From positions 682,001 to 746,000 of the forward strand of contig BNCN01000001.1 of assembly GCA_014656495.1 (NCBI GenBank): a stretch of DNA of 64,000 nucleotides, given 5' to 3'. Below are positions 1-8,508 of this stretch, one piece after another. Both the position numbers and the translations under genes were made by a program. The DNA comes from Comamonas sp. KCTC 72670 (GTDB lineage Bacteria; Myxococcota; Myxococcia; Myxococcales; Myxococcaceae). The notes beneath the pieces are model-generated. The model was not told the DNA's origin. It saw nothing but the letters and a program-made list of their open reading frames with translations, and searched no databases. How positions within the stretch are numbered: position 1 is the stretch's first letter; every line of letters begins with the position of its first letter.

Positions 1-1712
1 CACCGCAGCGCGTTGCCCCAGAAGCGGTCATACGCGCGGCTGGGCGAGCCGTCCTTGTGCGCCGCGAAGGCCCAGTACCAGGAGGCGTCCGTGGCCATCA
101 CCAGCGAGCGGCCCCGGCCGTAGTCCCACACCGCCACCAGCGGCGCGTTCTTCCCACCGGACGTCACGTGCGGGTGGTCCAGCAGCACCGTGGCGCCCGG
201 ACGCGCCTGCGTCACGTTGGCGCCGGGGATGGCCGGCAGCTCCGCCCACGCGGCCTCCGTGCTCGAGGCGCCCATGCCGATGCCCGTCACCGGGTGGCGG
301 AGGCCCTCGGGCGTCAGCCGCGCCTTGAAGGCATCCAGGTTGGCCGGGCCCGCGGCGGCCACGGGCAGCGCGTCCATCAGCGTGGGCATGGTGGCGCGGC
401 CCTCGCCCAGCACGCTGTCGCCGCCAATCATCACGAAGGCGCCGCCGTTGTGGATGTAGCGCTCCAGGTTGCGCTCGTACTCGGCGATGGAGAGCTGCGG
501 GTCCGCGTGCCCGAAGTTCTGGAAGATGACGACGTCGAAGGTGTCCAGCTTCGTGTCGAAAATCTCGTCCATGGGGAACGGGATGAGGGACAGCTCGCGC
601 TGCTCGTTCACCACGCCCGGGTCATCCGCGTGCGTCCGCAGGATGTAGAAGGACACCAGGTCCACGTTGGCGTCCTGGCGCAGCAGGCCGCGCAGGTAGC
701 GCTCGTCCCACGAGGGCCGGCCCACCACCAGCAGCACGCGCACGCGGTCCCGAATCACCTTGAGCGTGAAGGAGCGGGTGTTGTTGTCCGCCACCGCCTC
801 GCCCGGGAAGGTGGGCACCGTCACCGTGTAGACGAAGCGCCCCGTCTGGTCCGGCGTGAAGGTGAAGGACACGGGCTTGACGTCGTCCGCGGACTCCATC
901 CGCACCACCTTGCTCGCGACCGTCTTGCCCTCCTGGCTCAGCACCACCGGGATGTCCTGCCCCGCGAAGCCGCGGCCGTGAATCTCCACCTCCACGGTGA
1001 GCGAGTTGCGGACGAAGGCGAAGTCATCCACCTTCAGCCCCTCCACGGCGACGTCCTTGAGCGTCTCCTGCCCCACGGTGAAGGTGGAGACGGGGACGTT
1101 GAGGTCCGCCAGCGCCGCGCGCGCCCGGCCCACCACGCCGGCCTTCAGCTCCGTGTTGTCCGCGCCGTCGCTGAACAGCAGCACGCCGGACAGCTTGCGG
1201 GAGCCCTGGCCCGCGCCCGCGGCGGAGCGCACCGCGGAGAGCAGGTCCGTGGTGCCCGCGCGCGCGGGCGTCTTCAGCGAGTCCGCCGTCGCGGGCGCCA
1301 GCTCCGGGTCGAAGCCGTACACCTCCACCGTGAAGCGGTCCTGCAGCTCCGCCAGCCGCGGTGAGGCGCGCTCCAGGAAGGCCGCGACCTCCTCGGAGCG
1401 CGTGCGCCCGCCCACCTCGGCGGGGAAGCTCATGGAGGCGGAGCGGTCCACCAGCACCGCCACGCGGTTCTTCATCCGCGCCACCTGCAGGTGACGGATG
1501 CCGGGCTCCAGCAGGAAGAAGAGCGCGGCCACGCCCGCCCCGGCCCGCAGGGCCCAGAGGAGGACACGACGCCCGCGCGAGGGCTCGCGGCGCACGCCCC
1601 AGGCGGCCAGCGCCACTCCCAGCGCCAGGCCCAGGGCGAGCAGCACCAGCGCCCACATTGGCAATGGCGAGAGGGTGACGAGCTTCCAGGCGTTGAACGT
1701 GGGGGAATTCAT
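1..1712 (-). CDS. VWA / glutamine-amidotransferase-like membrane protein (3' end outside window)
   Basis: The frame opens at ATG 1710-1712 and stays open to the window edge, giving at least 570 residues with no stop. Two hydrophobic segments follow the start (about residues 17-37 and 48-66). A von Willebrand A-like domain then begins with VLVDRSASMS, a MIDAS-type DxSxS motif, and continues through LLFSDGADNTE. A middle beta-rich part is followed by a class I glutamine-amidotransferase-like region with VLLVVGRPSWDERYL and GGAFVMIGGDS. This architecture is usual for the large membrane proteins in MoxR/BatA-type gene sets. It starts 27 bp after the DUF4159 gene and is probably co-transcribed with it. 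I see no amidotransferase Cys-His pair, so this is probably a non-enzymatic fold. The exact function is unknown. Confidence 0.8.
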   Translation of the reverse strand, partial: MNSPTFNAWKLVTLSPLPMWALVLLALGLALGVALAAWGVRREPSRGRRVLLWALRAGAGVAALFFLLEPGIRHLQVARMKNRVAVLVDRSASMSFPAEVGGRTRSEEVAAFLERASPRLAELQDRFTVEVYGFDPELAPATADSLKTPARAGTTDLLSAVRSAAGAGQGSRKLSGVLLFSDGADNTELKAGVVGRARAALADLNVPVSTFTVGQETLKDVAVEGLKVDDFAFVRNSLTVEVEIHGRGFAGQDIPVVLSQEGKTVASKVVRMESADDVKPVSFTFTPDQTGRFVYTVTVPTFPGEAVADNNTRSFTLKVIRDRVRVLLVVGRPSWDERYLRGLLRQDANVDLVSFYILRTHADDPGVVNEQRELSLIPFPMDEIFDTKLDTFDVVIFQNFGHADPQLSIAEYERNLERYIHNGGAFVMIGGDSVLGEGRATMPTLMDALPVAAAGPANLDAFKARLTPEGLRHPVTGIGMGASSTEAAWAELPAIPGANVTQARPGATVLLDHPHVTSGGKNAPLVAVWDYGRGRSLVMATDASWYWAFAAHKDGSPSRAYDRFWGNALR

Positions 1713-1739
1713 CCAGGCTTTCGGCGTGGGGCCGGTGCT

Positions 1740-2498
1740 TCAGCGCCGCTTGTTGAGGATGAGCGGCAGGTGGACGGCGTCGTCCTTGTAATCCAGGCAG
1801 AGGGCGTACATGCAGACGTTGACGCCCAGGCGCACCGCCAGCTCCCGCTGGGGCTCGCCCCCCGGCGAGACATCGAACTCGTAGTCACCCGACTCGTTGC
1901 GGCTCCACGCCCCGGCCAGGTCGTTCTGCGAGTACAGCACCGCGGCGCGCTTGCCCAGGTTGCAGCCCATCAACTGGGGCTTGTTGAGCACCCGCCCGGG
2001 CGCCGCGTCCAGCAGGAAGAAGGACTTGAACACCACGTGCTTGGCGGGCACCTCCGCCAGCGGGCTCTGCGGCAGCACCCGCGCCATCTCCCGGCGGAAG
2101 GACGCGTCGAAGCCGGCCCCGTCGCTGGCGTCATTGGCGTCCGCCAGCATGAAGCCGCCGTACGTCAGGTAGCGCCGCAGGTTGGCCACCTCCGCCTCCT
2201 CCAGCGGGGGGAACTCGCCCTCGCCGCCGAAGTAGAGGAAGGGGTACTCGAAGAGGTCCGGCGAGCTGAGCGCGAAGGGGCGCGCGTCCGGCACCACCTC
2301 CACGGAGGTGCGGCGCTGCAGCTCCCAGGTGATGCGGCGCAGTCCGGACAGCCGCGTGTCCCAGCGGCCCTTGTGCCGGGCCACGGCGGGGATGAAGCGG
2401 TTCTTCTCACCGAAGGCATGCGCCCGCCCCGCCAGCAACGGGGCGAGCGCGGCGGTGCCGAGCAGGAGATTTCGACGGGTCAGACGCCGCGCGGACAT
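1740..2498 (-). CDS. DUF4159 family protein with Tat-type signal
   Basis: This 252-residue protein starts with a twin-arginine stretch (TRRNLLLG, residues 8-15), then a hydrophobic segment ending in AHA, a likely Tat export signal. The body carries typical DUF4159 features: FLYFGGEGEFPPLEEAEVA, LRRYLTYGGFMLADAND and a C-terminal NVCMYALCLDYKDD. DUF4159 proteins have an amidotransferase-like fold and usually neighbour VWA, DUF58 and MoxR genes, which fits the next gene downstream. The substrate is not known. Its start lies 57 bp from the divergent small membrane protein at 2556. Confidence 0.8.
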   Translation of the reverse strand: MSARRLTRRNLLLGTAALAPLLAGRAHAFGEKNRFIPAVARHKGRWDTRLSGLRRITWELQRRTSVEVVPDARPFALSSPDLFEYPFLYFGGEGEFPPLEEAEVANLRRYLTYGGFMLADANDASDGAGFDASFRREMARVLPQSPLAEVPAKHVVFKSFFLLDAAPGRVLNKPQLMGCNLGKRAAVLYSQNDLAGAWSRNESGDYEFDVSPGGEPQRELAVRLGVNVCMYALCLDYKDDAVHLPLILNKRR

Positions 2499-2555
2499 AG
2501 GGCGTATCTATATACCGTCGACGGGTACGCGCATTCCCCGGTATAGAGCCGCATC

Positions 2556-2819
2556 ATGGCGAAAGGCGGACAGACGCCCCCGGCGCCGGGCTCGGCGGAG
2601 GTCCAGGGTGCCTGGGCCCGCCAGGAGGCGGGGGACGTGGCCGGAGCGCGGCGCGACGCCGAGCGCATCCTCGCGGGCACCCCCACCCCCGAGGACCGCG
2701 CGGAGGCCGAGGAGCTGCTCCGCCGGACCGCCACCCCGCGCGCCCTGTATGGCTACGCGCTGCTCGGCGCCACTGTCTTCGTGCTCCTGCTCGTACTCGC
2801 AATCGTCCGATACGCGTAA
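2556..2819 (+). CDS. Small single-pass membrane protein
   Basis: This 87-residue protein has a soluble helical N-terminal part (EVQGAWARQEAGDVAGARRDAERIL), resembling one TPR-like helical pair. One transmembrane helix follows (about residues 65-84, YGYALLGATVFVLLLVLAIV) and ends at the C terminus. This is the topology of a tail-anchored protein with its soluble part in the cytoplasm. No clear Shine-Dalgarno is seen, but codon use is strongly GC3-biased, as in the neighbours. It sits 32 bp before the next membrane protein gene and is probably in the same operon. I do not recognise a family. Confidence 0.6.
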   Translation: MAKGGQTPPAPGSAEVQGAWARQEAGDVAGARRDAERILAGTPTPEDRAEAEELLRRTATPRALYGYALLGATVFVLLLVLAIVRYA

Positions 2820-2851
2820 GCTGCGGCGGACCGCATCAAGGAGATTCAGCC

Positions 2852-3556
2852 ATGGAAGGCCTCATCCAGGCCCTCGGGGCGTACCAGACGTTCAATCCTT
2901 CCGGCTGGGTGGCCATCTACCGGCTGCTGCCCCTGTGGGCCGGCGTCGTGTGCTGTGTCGTGGGCGTGACGTTGCTCGTGGCCGGCGGCGGCAAGCTGTT
3001 CCGCGTGCTGGCGGGCCCCATTGGCGCGGTGCTGGGCCTCTTGTGGACGCCCATCCTCGTCATGAAGCTGGGCCTGCCGGACGTGGCCCGGATGGCCACC
3101 ATCGTCGCCGCCGTGCTGATGGCGCTGGGCTTCCTGCTCCCCACGGCCATCACCTTCCTGGGCGTGGGCGTGCCCCTGGGCCTGCTGGCCGGGCAGATCG
3201 CCGGGCAGCAGGACTTCCTGCTCGGCTTCGCGCCAGGCTTCCTCATTGGCGGGCTGGTGGGCGCGCTGCTGCAGCGCCCCGTGGCCGCGGTGGTGGCCTC
3301 CACGGTGGGCGCCTGGGTGTTCGTCATCGGCGCGCTCTCGGCGCTGCACCAGGTGGACGGCGTCGTCCAGGCGGTGGCCAGCAAGCCCTGGGGTGTCATC
3401 ATCGCCGCGGGGCTCTTCGCCGTAGCGGGCTCCGTCTACCAGTTGGCCGTCAAGCCCTCTCCCGAGGAAGCGGACAAGCTGCGGGCCCAGAAAGCCCAGC
3501 TCAAGCAGCGGCAGGCGGAGCAACATGCGCTCGAAAAGCGGTGGGGGGTCAAGTAA
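2852..3556 (+). CDS. Polytopic membrane protein of unknown function
   Basis: This 234-residue protein has about six hydrophobic helices between residues 25 and 200 with many Gly and Ala, then a charged C-terminal tail rich in Lys, Gln and Glu (EEADKLRAQKAQLKQRQAEQ). A good ribosome site (AAGGAG at 2839-2844) precedes the ATG. The glycine-rich helices recall TMEM198/DUF4203-like proteins, but this is only a resemblance. No catalytic or transport motif is seen. It is probably co-transcribed with the small membrane protein upstream. Confidence 0.65.
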   Translation: MEGLIQALGAYQTFNPSGWVAIYRLLPLWAGVVCCVVGVTLLVAGGGKLFRVLAGPIGAVLGLLWTPILVMKLGLPDVARMATIVAAVLMALGFLLPTAITFLGVGVPLGLLAGQIAGQQDFLLGFAPGFLIGGLVGALLQRPVAAVVASTVGAWVFVIGALSALHQVDGVVQAVASKPWGVIIAAGLFAVAGSVYQLAVKPSPEEADKLRAQKAQLKQRQAEQHALEKRWGVK

Positions 3557-3635
3557 CCCCCGGTCCCCCGTGGCCGTGCTTTACGTCCACGGGCCCGGCG
3601 CGTAGATTCCGCCGCCTTTCCCCCCGGAAGGATTG

Positions 3636-5069
3636 ATGGGTCAGGCCAGGCGCAAGGAGAAGCAGGACCAATCCCCCACGGAGCCCGCTCCCCGGCAGGA
3701 GCCGCCCGCGAGCACCGGGTGGGTGAAGCCAAACGGGCTGACGCGCAAGGGATGGGCCGTGCTCGTCGGCCTCATCCTCGTCGTGCAGTTCCCGCTCATC
3801 CACTACGCCCTGATGCGGGGCCAGGCGGACGTGACGGCGAAGCTGCCCTACACCCAGGACTTCTCGGACCCGGGCGTGGTGGAGCGCGACTTCTTCTCCA
3901 CCGGCGGCTACTGGCGCGTGACGCAGGGCGAGCTGCTGGCCCCCGGCGTGAAGAACAACCCGCTGTGGCTCCAGGCGCCGCTGCCGGAGGACGTCGCGGT
4001 GGAGTTCGACGTGCGCTCCGAGCTGCCCGCCGGGGACATCCGGCTGGAGCTCTTCGGCAACGGCGTGGACCCGTCCTCCGGCTACATCCTGGTGCAGGGC
4101 GGGTGGAACAACTCCACGTCCGTCATCGCCCGCCGGGACATGAACGCGCCCCCCCTGGACGCGCTCAAGCGCCGGGCCGCGCGCTCCGGCGTGGACGACC
4201 TGGACCTGAAGGCCAGCGGCCTCTTCAAGAAGGACACGAAGGTGCGCGTGGAGGCGCGGGGCCAGCAGGTGCAGGCGGGCCGCACGTACCACTGGCGCGT
4301 GGAGCGCCGGGGCACGCTGCTGCGCTGGTTCGTGGACGGCGAGCTGCTGCTGGAGCTGGATGACCCGTACCCCCTCAAGGGCCCGGGTCAGGACCGGCTG
4401 GGCCTGTCCGGCTTCGAGTCCCAAATCTTCTTCGACAACCTGCGCGTGGACGCGCCGGACCGCCTGCCCTTCACGCCCGCCGCGCGCGCGCCCACGCCGC
4501 CGCCGGGCCCCTTCGCGGACGACTTCAACCGCGACACGCTGGGCGACGCGTGGAACGTCACCAACCCCTCCGCGGTGAAGCTGGTGGACGGCGCGCTGGT
4601 GGTGGAGCTGATGCACAACCGGCCGGTGTGGCTGAAGCAGCCCATCCCCACCCACGCCGTCATCGAGTTCGACGCGTGGACGGACAACCCGGAGGGCGAC
4701 ATCAAGGTGGAGGCGTGGGGCGACGGGCGCTCCTTCTACGCGGGCGACCTGCGGCTGCAGTACACCGCCACCGGCTACGTCATCATCTTCGGCGGCTGGC
4801 GCAACACCCAGTCCGCCATCGCCCGGCAGAACGAACACGCGAATGACCGGGCGGTGCGCAACGGCGCCGCGGTGGTGGCGGGCAAGCGGCACCACATCAA
4901 AATCACCCGCAGCGGCGGCACCATCGCGTGGGAGCTGGACGGACAGCCCTACCTCACGCTCCAGGACCCCGTGCCGTTGGAGGGGCCGCGCAACCAGTAC
5001 TTCGGCTTCTCCGGCTGGAAGAACCGGGTCCACTTCGACAACTTGAAGATCGTGCCGCTCGCCCCCTAG
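3636..5069 (+). CDS. Membrane-anchored protein with two tandem concanavalin/LamG-like domains
   Basis: I chose ATG 3636 over the TTG just before it because GGAAGG (3626-3631) is well placed. The 477-residue protein has a charged N terminus, one transmembrane helix (about residues 40-60) and two homologous beta-rich domains (about 65-275 and 290-477). Each copy has the same landmarks: an opening DF, then VEFDV or IEFDAW, GDIRLELFG or GDIKVEAWG, SGYILVQGGWNN or TGYVIIFGGWRN, an Arg-rich stretch, and a closing GFSG..FFDNLRV or GFSGWKNRVHFDNLKI. These look like the glucanase/laminin-G fold seen in DUF1080-type proteins. A sugar-binding role at the outer face of the membrane is likely but unproven; no catalytic acid pair could be assigned. 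Confidence 0.65.
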   Translation: MGQARRKEKQDQSPTEPAPRQEPPASTGWVKPNGLTRKGWAVLVGLILVVQFPLIHYALMRGQADVTAKLPYTQDFSDPGVVERDFFSTGGYWRVTQGELLAPGVKNNPLWLQAPLPEDVAVEFDVRSELPAGDIRLELFGNGVDPSSGYILVQGGWNNSTSVIARRDMNAPPLDALKRRAARSGVDDLDLKASGLFKKDTKVRVEARGQQVQAGRTYHWRVERRGTLLRWFVDGELLLELDDPYPLKGPGQDRLGLSGFESQIFFDNLRVDAPDRLPFTPAARAPTPPPGPFADDFNRDTLGDAWNVTNPSAVKLVDGALVVELMHNRPVWLKQPIPTHAVIEFDAWTDNPEGDIKVEAWGDGRSFYAGDLRLQYTATGYVIIFGGWRNTQSAIARQNEHANDRAVRNGAAVVAGKRHHIKITRSGGTIAWELDGQPYLTLQDPVPLEGPRNQYFGFSGWKNRVHFDNLKIVPLAP

Positions 5070-5089
5070 CGGCGAAGGAAAGTCACACC

Positions 5090-6658
5090 GTGCGCAGAGT
5101 AGGCATCTTCGGCTGGGGCGTCGTCGCCCCCCGGTCCAGGAACATCGAGGCGTTCGAGCGCAACCTCTCGTCGTCCGAGAGCTGGCTGTCGCCCTTCAAC
5201 GGGTTCGGCCCCGACAACTTCCTCGTCGGCATGCCGGAGTTCGACCTGGCGGACTACAAGCCCTGGATTGACGCGCGCTTCCCGGGCAGCCGCTTCTCGC
5301 AGCTCGAACGGAAGATGGGCCAGCCGACGCAGTTCGCCATCGGCGCCTTCATCCAGTCGCTCGCGCAGAACCCGGGCCTGGAGCAGGAGCTGCAGGCGCT
5401 GGGGCCCCGCGCGCACGTCTACGTGGGCACCGGCCTGGGCGATTTGCCCACCATCCGCTCCATCTCCCTGGACCTGTACCGCGCCCAGCGCCGGTGGGAC
5501 CGCTTCTGGGCCGCGCCGGAGCGCAACAGCGCCCTGCGCGCGTGGCGCGAGTCGCAGGAGCCGCTCCCCGGGCTGCCGCCGGAGCCGTCCACCGTGGACG
5601 AGCTCACCCGCGACGAGGCCGAGGACGCGTGGTGGCACTTCTGGGCGGGCCGCTCGCCGGAGCTGCGCGAGTACCTGGAGGAGCTGCGCGAAATCGAGGC
5701 CATTGGCGTGCCGGACGACGGCGACGTGGAGTCCGCCAAGCTGGCCGTCATCAAGGAGAAGCGCACGCGCAACGGCAAGCTCCAGAAGAAGTGGATGGCG
5801 CCGGAGCCGCCGTGGAACGCCGTGTCCTCCAACGTGCTGTGGAACATCCACAACACGCCCGCCTCGCAGATTTCGATGATGGGCCGCATCACCGGCATGA
5901 CGTTCGCCCCGGTGGCCGCGTGCTCGTCCTTCGGCTACGGCCTGCGGCTGGCCATCAACGCCATTCAGCTGGGCCAGGCCAAGGCCGTGGTCATGGGCAT
6001 GACGGACCCGCCGCCCATGCCCCTCACGGTGGGCGGCTTCTACAACGCCCGCGTCATCTCCGCGGACGCCGCCGTCTCCAAGCCCCTCACCGCGCTGCGC
6101 GGCACGCACATCGCGGGCGGCTCGGTGGTGTGGGTGCTGGGCGACTTGGAGCACTTCACGGCCAAGGGCTTCCAGCCGCTGGGCATGGAGCCCATCGCGG
6201 TGGGCGTCACCGCGGACGCCGACCACATCATCACCCCGTCCAAGGAAGGCCCCACGCTGGCCATCCGCGAGGCGCTGGCCGCGTCCGGCTGCGCCCCCGA
6301 GGACGTGGGCAGCTGGGACCTGCACGCCACCGCCACGCCGGGTGACTTCCTGGAGGTCCAGAACCTGCGCGACGTGCTGCCCGAGCAGGTGCTGATTACG
6401 GCGCGCAAGGGCACCTTCGGCCACGGCATGTCCGCGGGCGGCGGCTGGGAGCTGACGGCCCAGTACCTGGGCTACGGCAAGGGCCAGGTGTTCCCCACCC
6501 CGCTGAAGGAAGCGGAGCTCAACAAGCAGATTTCCCGCGTGCACGGCCGCTTCGTCTTCGACGAGGCCGTGGCCACGCCCGCGGGTTGCGCGGGCAAGCT
6601 GTCCATGGGCGTGGGTGGCATCAACGCCTGCGTCATCTCCCGCCCCTATTCGAAGTAG
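5090..6658 (+). CDS. Beta-ketoacyl synthase (KAS/thiolase-fold condensing enzyme)
   Basis: GTG 5090 is preferred to upstream in-frame starts because GAAGGA (5074-5079) precedes it and the N terminus RRVGIFGWGVVAP matches the first KAS strand. The 522-residue protein keeps the catalytic trio: Cys278 in AACSSFGYG, His412 in HATATPGDF and His445 in FGHGMSAGG. Such enzymes perform decarboxylating Claisen condensation of acyl and malonyl thioesters. The N-terminal half is about 115 residues longer than in FabF because of a charged insert (about 130-245) before the active-site Cys. No acyl carrier protein or reductase gene is adjacent, so the substrate is unknown. It lies 20 bp after the two-domain protein gene and is probably co-transcribed. 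Confidence 0.8.
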   Translation: MRRVGIFGWGVVAPRSRNIEAFERNLSSSESWLSPFNGFGPDNFLVGMPEFDLADYKPWIDARFPGSRFSQLERKMGQPTQFAIGAFIQSLAQNPGLEQELQALGPRAHVYVGTGLGDLPTIRSISLDLYRAQRRWDRFWAAPERNSALRAWRESQEPLPGLPPEPSTVDELTRDEAEDAWWHFWAGRSPELREYLEELREIEAIGVPDDGDVESAKLAVIKEKRTRNGKLQKKWMAPEPPWNAVSSNVLWNIHNTPASQISMMGRITGMTFAPVAACSSFGYGLRLAINAIQLGQAKAVVMGMTDPPPMPLTVGGFYNARVISADAAVSKPLTALRGTHIAGGSVVWVLGDLEHFTAKGFQPLGMEPIAVGVTADADHIITPSKEGPTLAIREALAASGCAPEDVGSWDLHATATPGDFLEVQNLRDVLPEQVLITARKGTFGHGMSAGGGWELTAQYLGYGKGQVFPTPLKEAELNKQISRVHGRFVFDEAVATPAGCAGKLSMGVGGINACVISRPYSK

Positions 6659-6682
6659 GGGCGGGGCGCCTTCAGGCGCGGC

Positions 6683-7234
6683 TCAGGGGTGGGCGGCCAG
6701 CGCTTCCGCATCCAAGCGCGAGGCCGCCTCCGGGTCGCTCAGGCGGAGAATCTCCACCTCGATTTCCAAATCGCGGAAGTAGTTCTGCTGCGTGGGCAGC
6801 ACGCCGCTGGCCTGGCTGCTGTTCACCGCCTGGGCGTAGTCCTCCTCCGTCTTGATGACCTTGTCCACGTAGCCCACGCCCACGGACTGCTGGAGCCGGT
6901 CGCCGCGCAGCACCCGGAGGACGGTGCCGCCGCTGGGCAGGACGATGCCGCGCACCAGGAAGCGGGACGCCGTGCCCGGCCCCAGGCTGCCGCCGCCGGA
7001 GTCCAGCCACTCCGTCTCCAGCACGTAGCGGCCCGGGTTCTCCTTCCAGGAGTAGCCATGGCTCTTCAGCACGGCCCGGACGTGGGGCCACAGCTCCGCC
7101 AGGTCCTTGCGATAGACGTGGTCGGCGGTTTTGTCGCGCAGGTAGCTCTTGCGCAGCGAGCTGGCGCAGCCACTGAGCGCCAGCAACGTGACGACGGCGA
7201 GACACACTCCCGCGAAGCGGGTGGAGCGGTTCAT
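6683..7234 (-). CDS. Putative lipoprotein
   Basis: This 183-residue protein has a type II signal peptide: N-terminal Arg residues, a hydrophobic run and lipobox LSGC with the acylated Cys at about residue 23. The mature part is mixed alpha/beta, with YLRDKTADHVYRKDLAELWPHVRAVLKSHGYS early and a helical end. It should be anchored to a membrane facing the periplasm or surface. There is no recognised domain, although the mature start resembles NlpB/BamC-like lipoproteins in layout. It is convergent with the ketosynthase gene, 24 bp apart. Confidence 0.7.
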   Translation of the reverse strand: MNRSTRFAGVCLAVVTLLALSGCASSLRKSYLRDKTADHVYRKDLAELWPHVRAVLKSHGYSWKENPGRYVLETEWLDSGGGSLGPGTASRFLVRGIVLPSGGTVLRVLRGDRLQQSVGVGYVDKVIKTEEDYAQAVNSSQASGVLPTQQNYFRDLEIEVEILRLSDPEAASRLDAEALAAHP

Positions 7235-7327
7235 GTGGGGGTCCCCTTCAGGCTCGAGGAGAACGAACGGGTGCCGGCAGCATAGCGCCAGTGCCCGGCG
7301 GACCGCCCTCCCCCCTCCCCCCGGCCG

Positions 7328-8440
7328 TCAGGACTTGGGACTGGCGACCAAATCGAAGTCCGGAATCTGTTCGCGCATGAACTCCCGCATCCGGTTGATG
7401 AGGGCCGCCTCGATTTGCCGCGCCCGCTCCCGGCTGACGCCGTACTTGTCGCCGATGTCCTGGAGCGTCAGGGGCTCGTCGGAGGTGAGCCGGTTCTCGA
7501 AGATGAAGCGCTCCTTGCCCTCCAGCGTCTGGGCGAACTCGGCCAGCTTCTCGCGGAAGAGCGCCTTGAGCTGCTCGGCGCCCAGGCGCTCGTCCGCCGG
7601 CACGCCGCTGGACGGCAGGTAGCGGTCCGCGCGCGTGGCGCGGGAGTCCTCGTCATTGCCCAGCGGCGCGTCGATGGACATCTCGTCGTGCCCCAGCCGC
7701 TGGTCCATCTCCACCACGTCCTGCTCGGTGACGTTGAGACGCTCGGCGAGCAGCTTCGGGCTGGCCTCGAACCCCTGCGCGATGAGCTTCTCCTGCTCCT
7801 GGCGCAGCTTGAAGAAGAGCTTCCGCTGGGCCTCCGTGGTCCCCAGCTTCACCATCTTCCAGTTGTCCATGATGTAGCGAAGGATGTACGCGCGAATCCA
7901 CCACGCGGCGTAGCTGCTCAGCTTCACGCCGCGTTCGGGGTCGTACTTCTTCACCGCCTGCATCAGCCCGATGTTGCCCTCCTGGACCAGGTCCAACAGG
8001 GACAGCGGGTTGCGGTGGTACTCATGGGCCAGCTTCACGACGAGGCGCAGGTTGGACGCCACCAGGCGGTAGGCCGCGTTGACGTCCCCGGACTCCCGGT
8101 AGTGCCGGGCGAGCTGGAGCTCCTCGTCCCGCGTCAGGAGCGGATGCCGCTGAACCTCGGCCATGTAGGCCTGGAGGGGGTCCCGGGGCGTGAGCCCCGC
8201 CTCGCTGGCGCGCACCAGGGACCGGGGGGGCACCAGGGGGGCGCTCAGGTCGGCCTCGGGCTCCACCTCGGCCAGCTCGGCCGCATCCGGTTCCAGGGAA
8301 TCCGGGTCCGTTTGAGCCTCAGCCTCGGCCTCCGCCCCCTCGACCTCGGCGTCCACGGCGTCGCCAGCGCCCGGCGAGGCCGGCCGTTTCACGCGGGGTC
8401 GGGGGGACGTACCTTTGGTTCTTTTCCTCCCATTCGCCAT
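7328..8440 (-). CDS. rpoH: RNA polymerase sigma factor, RpoH (sigma-32) type
   Basis: I take ATG 8438-8440 (MANGRKRTKG); longer in-frame openings lack coding character. The 370-residue protein has an acidic Ala/Glu-rich N-terminal stretch (to about residue 85), then sigma region 1.2 (DPLQAYMAEVQRHPLL), region 2 (ASNLRLVVKLAHEYHR, DLVQEGNIGLMQAVKKYDP, SSYAAWWIRAYILRYI), an RpoH-box-like QRKLFFKLR, and region 4 with LQDIGDKYGVSRERARQIE. This group directs polymerase to heat-shock or developmental promoters. Myxobacteria carry several such paralogues (SigB, SigC, SigE), so this may be one of them and need not be the heat-shock factor. It is divergent from the helicase gene; the starts are 68 bp apart. 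Confidence 0.88.
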   Translation of the reverse strand: MANGRKRTKGTSPRPRVKRPASPGAGDAVDAEVEGAEAEAEAQTDPDSLEPDAAELAEVEPEADLSAPLVPPRSLVRASEAGLTPRDPLQAYMAEVQRHPLLTRDEELQLARHYRESGDVNAAYRLVASNLRLVVKLAHEYHRNPLSLLDLVQEGNIGLMQAVKKYDPERGVKLSSYAAWWIRAYILRYIMDNWKMVKLGTTEAQRKLFFKLRQEQEKLIAQGFEASPKLLAERLNVTEQDVVEMDQRLGHDEMSIDAPLGNDEDSRATRADRYLPSSGVPADERLGAEQLKALFREKLAEFAQTLEGKERFIFENRLTSDEPLTLQDIGDKYGVSRERARQIEAALINRMREFMREQIPDFDLVASPKS

Positions 8441-8508
8441 GGGGGCTCCATACAGCAAAGTGCCGCGATTGTTGCCACAGGGTAATGCAGGGGCTATGCC
8501 CATGCCCG

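Noticed and set aside
4928..5089. Longer start for the ketosynthase inside the upstream gene
   Set aside because: The extra 54 codons overlap the end of a clear gene in another frame; the GTG at 5090 has a ribosome site and begins the conserved strand.
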